Positions 1 through 5,868 of a stretch of 9,878 nt of DNA are shown here, piece after piece. The translations under genes and the position numbers were made by a program. Numbering within the stretch: the first letter of the stretch is position 1; each line of letters begins with the position of its first letter. The notes under the pieces are model-generated. The model did no database searches, was not told the DNA's origin, and saw only the letters and a list, made by a program, of their open reading frames with translations. The stretch is from the NCBI GenBank assembly GCA_030453005.1, contig JAKDLE010000059.1, positions 1 through 9,878 on the forward strand. Reading direction: 5' to 3'. This stretch comes from Pseudonocardia sp. Its GTDB lineage: Bacteria > Actinomycetota > Actinomycetes > Mycobacteriales > Pseudonocardiaceae.

Positions 1-348
1 GGCCCCGGCGTCACCGAGTGCGCGCAGCGCCACGACCCGCAGCTGCGCGAGCTGGTGGAGCAGGTGCTGCCGGAGGTGGTCGGCGCCGCGGAGGCCGCGG
101 TCACGACGGAGTGCCGCCCCCGGGGGGGACGGGGCGTCAACCTGGAGGTGGACGACGCCGGTACCACCGGCCTGCTGACGGTGCGGTACCTCCCGCCCGG
201 CACCGCCGCGGACGTCGACGGCGTGACCGCTCCGACCGCGTCGGGGGGCACGGTCCTGGTGAGCACCCGTCCCGGCGGGCCCGGCGGGACGGCGCCCTTC
301 GAGGGCCGCCTCGACGCCGTGGCCGCGTACCTCGCCCCCCGGCTGTAA
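1..348 (+). CDS. C-terminal part of an unrecognised protein (5' end outside window)
   Basis: An open frame enters from the left edge and ends at TAA 346-348, giving 115 visible residues. I do not recognise the family. The visible part has two TEC motifs with cysteines at visible residues 7 and 38, which could form a disulfide if the protein is exported. It also has the segments RGVNLEVDDAG and GLLTVRYLPPG, which look like consecutive beta strands, and a C-terminal amphipathic stretch ending in YLAPRL. No transmembrane segment is seen in this portion; any signal peptide or anchor would lie upstream. Third-position GC is high throughout, which supports real coding. An internal GTG at 55 could be mistaken for the start, but the frame is open to the edge with equally coding-like sequence. 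It is followed after 41 nt by the TetR gene on the same strand. Function unknown. Confidence 0.6.
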   Translation, partial: GPGVTECAQRHDPQLRELVEQVLPEVVGAAEAAVTTECRPRGGRGVNLEVDDAGTTGLLTVRYLPPGTAADVDGVTAPTASGGTVLVSTRPGGPGGTAPFEGRLDAVAAYLAPRL

Positions 349-389
349 GGCCGGGCGCGGTCCGCGGCGGGGCGGGGGACACTGGCGGT

Positions 390-974
390 GTGGGCACGGC
401 CAAGGGCGAGCGGCGGCGCGCCGAACTCGTGACGGCGGCCGCGGCGCTGCTGCGCGCAGGTGGGTTCGAGGCCGTCCGGCACCGTGCGGTGGCCGAGCGG
501 GCCGGGCTGCCGCTCGCCTCCACCACCTACTACTTCGACTCCTTCGACGACCTGATCACCGCGGCGGTCGAGCGCACCAGCCGCGACGAGCTGGCCGAGG
601 GGCGGGTCCAGCGCGCGGGGCCTGCCGCCGGGCCCGCGGGCCCCACCGGGCGCGGCGAGAGCGTGAGCGACCAGCTGCTCGGGCCGGAGGCGCGCGACGG
701 CGGCCTCGACGCGGTGCTGCTGCGCTACGAACGGCTCGTCGGCGCGGGGCGACGGCCCTACCTCGCCCCCCTGATGCGCAGGCTGCGCGGCTAGCTCGAC
801 GCGCTGCTGGACGAGATCCTCACCCGCTCCGGGCGCCCCATGGCGCCGGCGGCGCTGCGCGATCTCGTCTCGCTCGTCGACGGCGCCGTCATCAGCGCGT
901 TGATCGAGGCCCATCCGGATCCGCGTGCGACGGCCCGCGAGGTGCTGCTCCGTGTCCTGCCCCCCGCCACGTAG
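390..974 (+). pseudogene. TetR/AcrR-family transcriptional regulator interrupted by an in-frame TAG
   Basis: Reading from GTG 390, the frame gives an N-terminal TetR DNA-binding domain. RRRAELVTAAAALLRAGGFE is helix 1, HRAVAERAGLPLASTTYYF is the helix-turn-helix with the typical TTYYF recognition-helix end, and a DLI..AVE helix follows. The frame stops at TAG 792-794 after 134 residues. It then continues without another stop, in the same frame and with the same codon bias, to TAG 972-974 (LDALLDEILTRSGRPM, then SLVDGAVISALIEAH). That is the normal end of the TetR ligand/dimerisation domain. Read through, the product would be 194 residues, the usual family length. The truncated form lacks the last roughly 60 residues and probably cannot dimerise properly. 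The TAG most simply derives from CAG (Gln) by a C-to-T change. It could also be a sequencing error. A weak -10-like GACACT (378-383) precedes the GTG by 6 nt. The gene lies directly before purB, so the intact version might have influenced that operon; no operator is recognised. Confidence 0.75.
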
Positions 975-988
975 GCTGCGTGAACGTG
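972..988 (+). promoter_or_regulatory. candidate -10 box for purB with near-leaderless start
   Basis: TAGGCT at 972-977 fits the actinobacterial TANNNT -10 form and overlaps the TetR stop codon. GTG codons in the purB frame follow at 980 and 986. The second lies 8 nt after the box, the right distance for a transcript beginning at or next to the start codon. The same hexamer precedes purS (4897-4902). No convincing -35 is visible, and read-through from upstream is also possible. Confidence 0.35.
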
Positions 989-2422
989 ATCCCCAACGTG
1001 GCTGTGATCCCGAACGTCTTGGCTGCCCGCTACGCGAGCCCGGAGCTCGTCCACATCTGGTCGCCCGAGTACAAGATCGTGTGTGAGCGTCGGCTCTGGA
1101 TCGCGGTGCTCCGCGCCCAGCGCGACCTCGGGGTGCCCGTGCCCGACGGCGTCGTCGAGGACTACGAGCGCGTCGTCGAGACGGTCGACCTCGGCTCGAT
1201 CGCCGCCCGCGAGCGCGTCACCCGCCACGACGTGAAGGCCCGTATCGAGGAGTTCAACGCCCTCGCGGGCCACGAGCACGTCCACAAGGGGCTCACCAGC
1301 CGCGACCTCACCGAGAACGTCGAGCAGCTGCAGATCCGGCAGTCGCTGGAGCACGTGCGGGGGCGCACCGTGGCGGTACTCGCCCGCCTGGCCCGCCGCG
1401 CCGCCGAGCACTCCGAGCTGGTGATGGCGGGGCGCAGCCACAACGTCGCCGCCCAGTCCACCACGCTGGGCAAGCGGTTCGCCTCCGCCGCCGACGAGCT
1501 GCTCGTGGCGTACGCGCGGCTCGGGGAGCTGCGGGCGCGCTACCCGCTGCGCGGCATCAAGGGCCCGATGGGCACCGCGCAGGACATGCTCGACCTCCTC
1601 GACGGCGACGCCGCGAAGCTCGCGTCGCTGGAGCAGCGGGTCGCGTCGCACCTGGGCTTCGCGGGGGCTCTGACCAGCGTGGGGCAGGTCTACCCGCGGT
1701 CACTCGACTTCGACGTGCTCAGCGCGCTGGTGCAGCTCGCGGCCGGGCCGTCGTCGTTGGCCACCACGGTCCGCCTGATGGCGGGCATCGAGCTGGCCAC
1801 CGAGGGGTTCGCGCCCGGACAGGTCGGCAGCTCGGCGATGCCGCACAAGATGAACTCGCGCTCGACCGAGCGCATCAACGGGATGATGGTGCTGCTGCGC
1901 GGTTACGCCGGGATGGCGGGCGAGCTGGCCGGGTCGCAGTGGAACGAGGGCGACGTCTCCGACTCGGTGGTGCGCCGCGTCGCGCTGCCCGACGCGTTCT
2001 TCGCGCTCGACGGGCTGTTCGAGACCACGCTGACCGTCCTCGACGAGTTCGGCGCCTACCCGGCCGTCATCGCCCGCGAGCTCGACCGCTACCTGCCCTT
2101 CCTCGCCACCACCGCGGTGCTCATGGCCGCGGTGCGCGCGGGCGTCGGCCGCGAGACGGCCCACGAGGTGATCGCCGAGCACGCCGTCGGCGTCGCGCTG
2201 GCGATGCGGGAGAAGGGCCAGGCCGACAACGACCTGATCGCGCGCCTCGCCGCGGACGAGCGGCTCGCGCTGCCCGCGGGCACCCTCGACGGCCTGCTCG
2301 CCGACCCGCTGCGGTTCACCGGGGCGGCCACCGACCAGGTCGCGGCCGTCGTCGCCCGGGTGCGGGAGATCGTCGACGCCGATCCCGTTGCCGCTGCCTA
2401 CACACCGGGAGCCATCCTGTGA
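980..2422 (+). CDS. purB: adenylosuccinate lyase
   Basis: This cytosolic fumarase/aspartase-superfamily lyase catalyses two fumarate eliminations: SAICAR to AICAR in IMP synthesis, and adenylosuccinate to AMP. The 480-residue length is normal for the family. The diagnostic signature GSSAMPHKMN lies at residues 283-292; it carries the flexible-loop serine that acts as catalytic base in characterised homologues. RHDVKA and the TSRDLTEN segment, which belong to the conserved active-site regions, are present upstream, as is the GRSHNVAAQ region carrying the second conserved histidine. The start is uncertain: GTG codons occur in frame at 980, 986, 998 and 1004. Family members commonly begin close to IPNVLA, which would favour 1004, whereas a leaderless start from TAGGCT would favour 986. 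The N-terminus contains a duplicated VIPNV. The gene follows the TetR frame by 5 nt and its TGA overlaps the purC GTG, indicating translational coupling. Identification is secure. Confidence 0.96.
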   Translation: MNVIPNVAVIPNVLAARYASPELVHIWSPEYKIVCERRLWIAVLRAQRDLGVPVPDGVVEDYERVVETVDLGSIAARERVTRHDVKARIEEFNALAGHEHVHKGLTSRDLTENVEQLQIRQSLEHVRGRTVAVLARLARRAAEHSELVMAGRSHNVAAQSTTLGKRFASAADELLVAYARLGELRARYPLRGIKGPMGTAQDMLDLLDGDAAKLASLEQRVASHLGFAGALTSVGQVYPRSLDFDVLSALVQLAAGPSSLATTVRLMAGIELATEGFAPGQVGSSAMPHKMNSRSTERINGMMVLLRGYAGMAGELAGSQWNEGDVSDSVVRRVALPDAFFALDGLFETTLTVLDEFGAYPAVIARELDRYLPFLATTAVLMAAVRAGVGRETAHEVIAEHAVGVALAMREKGQADNDLIARLAADERLALPAGTLDGLLADPLRFTGAATDQVAAVVARVREIVDADPVAAAYTPGAIL

Positions 2423-3264
2423 AGCTGCTGCACTCGGGCAAGGTTCGCGACGTCTACAGCATCGACGGAGCCGACGGCCCCGAGCTCCTGCTCGTCGCCT
2501 CCGACCGGCTCTCGATCTACGACGTCGTGCTGCCGACGGCCGTTCCGGACAAGGGTGCGGTGCTCACGCAGCTCTCGCTGTGGTGGTTCGACCGCCTCGC
2601 CGACCTCGTGCCGCACCACGTGATCTCCGCGACCGACGTGCCCGCCGAGTTCGCCGGGCGGGCCGTGCGCTGCCGGCGGCTGGAGATGCTGCCGGTGGAG
2701 TGCATCGCGCGCGGCTACCTCGCCGGGCTGGGGCTCAAGGAGTACGAGCGCCACGGCACGGTGTCCGGCATCCCGCTGCCGCCCGGCCTGGTGGAGGGCT
2801 CGAAGCTCCCCGAGCCGATCTTCACTCCCACCACGAAGGCGCCCGTCGGCGAGCACGACGAGTTCCTGACGTTCGACGAGGTGGCCGGGCTGGTCGGCGC
2901 GCCACGCGCGGAACGGCTGCGCGACCTGACGCTGGCCGTCTACTCCCGCGGCGCCGAGACGGCCGCCGCCGCCGGGATACTCGTCGCCGACACGAAGCTG
3001 GAGTTCGGCCTGGACCCCGCGGGCGGGATCGTGCTCGCCGACGAGGTGCTGACCTCGGACTCGTCGCGCTTCTGGCCCGCCGACCGCTGGGCGCCGGGCG
3101 GGCCGCAGTTCTCCTTCGACAAGCAGTACGTGCGCGACTGGTCCGCGGGCCTCGACTGGGACCGCACCCCGCCGGGTCCCGAGGTGCCCGCGGAGGTGGT
3201 CGCGGCCACGCGCGCGCGGTACGTGGAGGTCTACGAGCGCCTCACCGGACGGGATTGGTCCTGA
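2419..3264 (+). CDS. purC: phosphoribosylaminoimidazole-succinocarboxamide (SAICAR) synthase
   Basis: PurC condenses CAIR with aspartate using ATP to form SAICAR, the substrate of the upstream-encoded PurB. The protein begins with the typical LLHSGKVRDVY nucleotide-binding hairpin. It contains LPVECIARGYLAG, close to the first SAICAR-synthetase signature, and VADTKLEFG, the second signature that contributes acidic and lysine active-site residues. SSRFWPADRW and FDKQYVRDW near the C-terminus are also family hallmarks. At 281 residues it is normal in length. The start is the GTG at 2419, which overlaps the purB stop in a GTGA arrangement. The next downstream methionine would remove the ATP-binding strands, and extension upstream only runs antiparallel to nothing recognisable inside purB. 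purB and purC thus form a coupled pair for consecutive steps of IMP synthesis. An inverted repeat lies just after the stop. Confidence 0.97.
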   Translation: MKLLHSGKVRDVYSIDGADGPELLLVASDRLSIYDVVLPTAVPDKGAVLTQLSLWWFDRLADLVPHHVISATDVPAEFAGRAVRCRRLEMLPVECIARGYLAGLGLKEYERHGTVSGIPLPPGLVEGSKLPEPIFTPTTKAPVGEHDEFLTFDEVAGLVGAPRAERLRDLTLAVYSRGAETAAAAGILVADTKLEFGLDPAGGIVLADEVLTSDSSRFWPADRWAPGGPQFSFDKQYVRDWSAGLDWDRTPPGPEVPAEVVAATRARYVEVYERLTGRDWS

Positions 3265-3282
3265 CGGCACCCGGGCGTCACA

Positions 3283-3308
3283 CCGGGGTGGGCCTCCGTT
3301 CACCCCGG
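3283..3308 (+). terminator. stem-loop after purC, possible terminator or operator
   Basis: CCGGGGTG at 3283-3290 and CACCCCGG at 3301-3308 are perfect complements separated by a 10-nt loop, 18 nt after the purC stop and 17 nt before the next start codon. There is no T-tract, which is common for actinobacterial terminator hairpins but leaves the role open. It could equally be an operator or attenuating hairpin for the downstream gene. Confidence 0.4.
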
Positions 3309-3325
3309 CGTGCGTTCATGACGGC

Positions 3326-4081
3326 ATGGCCGCACGCCTGATCGTCTCGCTCTCCGGACTGTCCGACGACTCCCTCGCCCGCGGTGCCGCGTTCGCCGCC
3401 GCGCTCGACTCCCGCGGCGTCACGCTCTCGCTGCTGCACCGGCCCGGCGCCCACACCCGAGGGGCATCGCCGCTGGTCGACTGGCTGCACGAGCGCCGTG
3501 ACCGGGGCGACGCCGTCGTGCTGCACGGCTACGACCACAGCGTCGACCCGCTCGACGCGGGGCCGCTCACCCGCATCGGACGACGCGCCGAGTTCGCCGC
3601 ACTGCCCCGGCACGAGGCGGGCCTGCGGCTGCGCGCGGCCCGGCGCACGCTCGGTGCGACGGACCTGCGCACCGGGCTGTTCGTGCCGCCGCGGTGGATC
3701 GCGTCGACCGGCACCGTCGAGGCGCTGCGCGAGCAGGGCTTCACCGTGTTCGCCGACGAGAACGGCGTGCGACGCCTGGACGGGCCCGGCTCGGTCCGGG
3801 CCCGCGTCCTGGGGTTCCGGGTGTCGGGGGAACGTCGCGCGGTGGCCGACTCCTCCCAGTTGGTCAGCGCGCGGGCGGCGGAGGCCTGGCGCTGTCGGCT
3901 GCTGGTGGCCGAGGTGGCCCGCGTCGCGCGCCGGGGCGGGCTGGTGCGCATCAACGTCCGGGCCAAGGACCTCAAGCGCGCGCCGCGGGTGGAGGCCGCG
4001 CTCGCCGCGATCGACACCGCCGTGGCGCTGGGCGCCGCACCGGTGACCTACCGCCTGTCGTCGGTGGCGCTCGCCGCGTGA
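3326..4081 (+). CDS. DUF2334 / polysaccharide-deacetylase-like (NodB-fold) protein
   Basis: A 251-residue protein with the general layout of the DUF2334 group, which adopts the NodB polysaccharide-deacetylase barrel. It opens with a short strand and SLSGLSDDSLARG where active deacetylases have a TFDD-type aspartate motif. The pattern LHGYDHS (H67 and H71) matches the HxxxH metal-ligand motif of the fold. A GLFVPPRWIAS segment, corresponding to the family's P-rich barrel strand, follows, then the FTVFADENGVRR region. No signal peptide or membrane helix is visible, so the protein is predicted to be cytoplasmic, unusual for a cell-wall deacetylase. The two aspartates of motif 1 are not obvious, so catalytic activity is uncertain. 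The ATG at 3326 is chosen; an ATG at 3318 is in another frame. No clear Shine-Dalgarno precedes it. It lies 61 nt after purC and converges on the minus-strand hydrolase with a 9-nt gap. Substrate unknown. Confidence 0.75.
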   Translation: MAARLIVSLSGLSDDSLARGAAFAAALDSRGVTLSLLHRPGAHTRGASPLVDWLHERRDRGDAVVLHGYDHSVDPLDAGPLTRIGRRAEFAALPRHEAGLRLRAARRTLGATDLRTGLFVPPRWIASTGTVEALREQGFTVFADENGVRRLDGPGSVRARVLGFRVSGERRAVADSSQLVSARAAEAWRCRLLVAEVARVARRGGLVRINVRAKDLKRAPRVEAALAAIDTAVALGAAPVTYRLSSVALAA

Positions 4082-4090
4082 CCCGCGGCT

Positions 4091-4717
4091 CTAGAGGTCC
4101 GTGGCCGACTCCGGGTCCAGGACGCGGACCTCGGTGCCCTCGGGCGCGAGGGTCGTGAACAGACCGTAGAACACCTGCGGCTGCGCGAGCAGCCCCTGGT
4201 GCACGGGCACCGCGGTGCGCGGGGCGACCGTCCGCAGGTAGTCCACCGCCTCCGAGGCCTTGAGCCAGGGCGCCGCCGTGGGCAGGAACAGCACGTCCAC
4301 CGGCGCGGGCGGCGTCGGGAACGCGTCGCCGGGGTGCAGGTGGGTGCCGTCCACGAGGTAGGCGTTGTTCGGGATCACCGGGATGTCGGGGTGGATCACC
4401 GCGTGCTGCCCGCCGAGTACGTCGACGCGCGCCCCGGACAGCCGCACCGACTCCCCGGGCGCCACCACCTCGTGGTCGACGCCCACGAGCTGCCCGGAGG
4501 TGCCGCCGTCCACGACCAGCCGGGCGTCGGGGTTGGCGCGCAGCAGCGGCGCGAGCCGCTCCACGTCGAGGTGGTCGGGGTGCTGGTGTGTGACGAGTAC
4601 CGCGTCCAGGCCGGTGAGGGGCTCGAAACCCGCCGCGAACGTGCCGGGGTCGATCAGCAGCCGCGCAGACCCGGTGTCGAGCAGGACGCACGAGTGGCCG
4701 AAGTGGGTGATCCGCAT
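4091..4717 (-). CDS. metallo-beta-lactamase-fold hydrolase (UlaG-like, COG2220 type)
   Basis: A 208-residue metal-dependent hydrolase. It begins MRITHFGHSCVLLD, the typical opening of UlaG/UPF0173-like MBL-fold proteins. The zinc motif THQHPDH supplies H44, H46, D48 and H49. GGQHAVIHPD holds H105 and H109; YLVDG with HLHPGDAF supplies the bridging-aspartate region; VHQGLL gives the late histidine H173. These are all the expected metal positions, so the enzyme is probably active. UlaG itself is an ascorbate-6-phosphate lactonase, but most relatives have unknown substrates and none is suggested here. The frame could be extended to 4783, but the added arginine/serine-rich 22 residues are not family-like. 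A strong GGGGGGAG Shine-Dalgarno sits just before the ATG at 4717. No signal peptide, so cytoplasmic. It is divergent from purS across a 192-nt region containing long inverted repeats. Confidence 0.88.
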   Translation of the reverse strand: MRITHFGHSCVLLDTGSARLLIDPGTFAAGFEPLTGLDAVLVTHQHPDHLDVERLAPLLRANPDARLVVDGGTSGQLVGVDHEVVAPGESVRLSGARVDVLGGQHAVIHPDIPVIPNNAYLVDGTHLHPGDAFPTPPAPVDVLFLPTAAPWLKASEAVDYLRTVAPRTAVPVHQGLLAQPQVFYGLFTTLAPEGTEVRVLDPESATDL

Positions 4718-4718
4718 G

Positions 4719-4726
4719 CTCCCCCC
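4719..4726 (-). promoter_or_regulatory. strong ribosome binding site fixing the hydrolase start
   Basis: On the minus strand GGGGGGAG lies one base before the ATG at 4717, with the G-run a few nucleotides upstream. This supports translation from 4717 rather than from the longer in-frame start at 4783. Confidence 0.6.
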
Positions 4727-4751
4727 AGTGCCACCGGCGGACGGGGCCCGT

Positions 4752-4817
4752 CGTGATCGCCGGGATCGGGACATCCCCGCCACCGGTGACGCTCAGGTCC
4801 CGATTCCGGTGATCACG
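4752..4817. repeat. long inverted repeat (21-bp arms) in the divergent intergenic region
   Basis: Arm 4752-4772 pairs with arm 4797-4817 at 19 of 21 positions. The two exceptions (4759/4810 and 4764/4805) are G opposite T on the plus strand, so a plus-strand RNA would pair along the whole stem through G-U wobbles, whereas the minus-strand RNA would have two A-C mismatches. The 24-nt loop contains the perfect palindrome CACCGGTG (4781-4788). It lies between the hydrolase start and purS. It may be an operator for one or both genes, a structured leader or small RNA, or a terminator for transcription running antisense through the hydrolase gene. Confidence 0.6.
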
Positions 4818-4860
4818 TCAGTAGCGCGGCCTCGTCGGCGGGGGTGAGGCCCGCCTGACG
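4816..4860. repeat. second stem-loop adjoining the first, upstream of purS
   Basis: CGTCAG (4816-4821) pairs with CTGACG (4855-4860), GCG (4824-4826) with CGC (4852-4854), and GGCCTC (4828-4833) with GAGGCC (4846-4851). This leaves a two-base bulge, a one-base bulge and a 12-nt loop, for 15 pairs in all. It abuts the 21-bp inverted repeat, sharing two bases. No T-tract follows. Function unknown; see the finding on this region. Confidence 0.5.
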
Positions 4861-4883
4861 GGTGCGGTCGCGTCGAGGGGGCG

Positions 4884-4909
4884 ACGGTGTTCACCGTAGG
4901 CTGGTCTCC
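4884..4909 (+). promoter_or_regulatory. purS promoter (-10 TAGGCT, leaderless) with overlapping palindrome
   Basis: TAGGCT at 4897-4902 is a good TANNNT -10 box, and the purS GTG lies 7 nt later. The transcript probably starts at the start codon itself, consistent with the absence of a Shine-Dalgarno. A perfect dyad, ACGGTG-TT-CACCGT (4884-4897), touches the -10 box and is well placed to bind a repressor. No clear -35 is visible. Confidence 0.55.
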
Positions 4910-5149
4910 GTGGCGAGAGTGGTGGTGGACGTGATGCCGAAGCCCGAGATCCTGGATCCGCAGGGCCAGGCGGTCGCCGGGGCGCTGGTGCGGCTCGGTA
5001 TCGACGGTGTGGCCGACGTGCGGCAGGGCAAGCACTTCGAGCTCGACGTCGACGACGCGCTGGACGACGAGACGCTGCACCGCATCGCGGGCACGCTGCT
5101 CGCGAACCCGGTGATCGAGGACTGGACGGTCAGCCGGGTGGCGTCGTGA
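4910..5149 (+). CDS. purS: phosphoribosylformylglycinamidine synthase subunit PurS
   Basis: PurS is the small cytosolic accessory protein that holds PurQ and PurL together in the Gram-positive-type FGAM synthase. The complex converts FGAR, ATP and glutamine to FGAM, the fourth step of purine synthesis. The 79-residue protein has the typical pattern: [19 protein letters not shown], then [20 protein letters not shown], and [12 protein letters not shown] at the end, giving the beta-alpha-beta fold expected. The GTG at 4910 is preferred to the far upstream in-frame GTG at 4862 because the protein then starts VARVVVDV as in homologues and sits 7 nt after a -10 box. It is followed 31 nt later by purQ, its functional partner. 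purL is not found downstream in this window. Confidence 0.95.
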   Translation: MARVVVDVMPKPEILDPQGQAVAGALVRLGIDGVADVRQGKHFELDVDDALDDETLHRIAGTLLANPVIEDWTVSRVAS

Positions 5150-5180
5150 GGACGCGACACCTGCTGGTCAGGGTGGCGCC

Positions 5181-5852
5181 ATGAGAATCGGCGTCATCAC
5201 CTTCCCCGGCACCCTCGACGACGTCGACGCGGTCCGCGCCGTGCGGTACGCGGGCGCCGAGCCCGTCTCGCTGTGGCACGCCGACCGCGACCTGGACGGC
5301 GTCGACGCCGTGATCGTGCCCGGCGGCTTCTCCTACGGCGACTACCTGCGGGCCGGCGCGATCGCCAGCCTGGCGCCGATCATGACCGAGGTCGTGGCCG
5401 GGGCGCGGCGCGGGCTGCCCGTGCTGGGCATCTGCAACGGCTTCCAGATCCTGTGCGAGGCGGGCCTGCTCCCCGGAGCACTGGTGCGCAACGCCGGGCT
5501 GCACTTCGTATGCCGTGACCTGACGCTGCGGGTGGAGTCCACGGCCACGGCGTGGACGTCCGCGGCCACCGTCGGCCAGGAGCTGCTCGTGCCGCTCAAG
5601 TCGGGCGAGGGCCGCTACGTCGCCGGCCCGGATACGCTCGCGCAGCTCCGCGACGAGGGCCGGGTCGTCTTCCGCTACGCGAGCGGCAACCTCAACGGCG
5701 CGTTCGACGACATCGCCGGGGTCGCCTCGGCCGACGGGCGGGTGGTCGGGCTGATGCCGCACCCCGAGCACGCGATCGACCCGCTCACCGGCCCCTCGGA
5801 CGACGGGCTGGTCGTGTTCAGCTCGGTCCTGGGAGCGGCGGTCGGACGCTGA
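5181..5852 (+). CDS. purQ: phosphoribosylformylglycinamidine synthase subunit PurQ (glutaminase)
   Basis: PurQ is the class I glutamine amidotransferase subunit of FGAM synthase; it hydrolyses glutamine and channels ammonia to PurL. At 223 residues the length is normal. The nucleophile elbow GICNGFQ gives Cys85, and the MPHPEHA motif supplies His194 and Glu196 to complete the triad. [18 protein letters not shown] (residues 45-62) is the characteristic oxyanion/PurQ-specific segment. Residues [10 protein letters not shown] match the conserved glutamine-binding region. The start is the ATG at 5181, preceded by AGGGTGG at 5170-5176. The 31-nt gap from purS contains a 12-codon frame overlapping both genes. 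The gene is followed after only 16 nt by a signalling cassette, suggesting a shared transcript. Identification is secure. Confidence 0.97.
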   Translation: MRIGVITFPGTLDDVDAVRAVRYAGAEPVSLWHADRDLDGVDAVIVPGGFSYGDYLRAGAIASLAPIMTEVVAGARRGLPVLGICNGFQILCEAGLLPGALVRNAGLHFVCRDLTLRVESTATAWTSAATVGQELLVPLKSGEGRYVAGPDTLAQLRDEGRVVFRYASGNLNGAFDDIAGVASADGRVVGLMPHPEHAIDPLTGPSDDGLVVFSSVLGAAVGR

Positions 5853-5868
5853 GCAGCCGGGCGCCGGC

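Noticed and set aside
791..1651. 286-codon open frame on the minus strand opposite the TetR end and purB
   Set aside because: Antisense shadow; no family motifs and no ribosome site, whereas purB is certain on the other strand.
1939..2418. Upstream extension of the purC frame inside purB
   Set aside because: Arg-rich low-complexity translation overlapping purB; the GTG at 2419 gives the correct PurC N-terminus.
2398..3303. 301-codon open frame on the minus strand opposite purC
   Set aside because: Low-complexity composition and no domain, while the plus strand encodes unmistakable PurC signatures.
4199..4756. 185-codon plus-strand frame opposite the hydrolase gene
   Set aside because: His/Val/Gly/Arg-rich antisense shadow; the minus strand carries all MBL metal-binding motifs.
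4718..4783. Longer N-terminus for the MBL-fold hydrolase starting at 4783
   Set aside because: The extra 22 residues are Arg/Ser/Gly-rich and unlike the family; the start at 4717 has a strong GGGGGGAG ribosome site and a family-typical MRITHFGHSC opening.
4750..4862. Known purine riboswitch before purS
   Set aside because: The classic purine riboswitch core is AT-rich with characteristic loop sequences not present here, and the likely purS transcript starts downstream of these stems.
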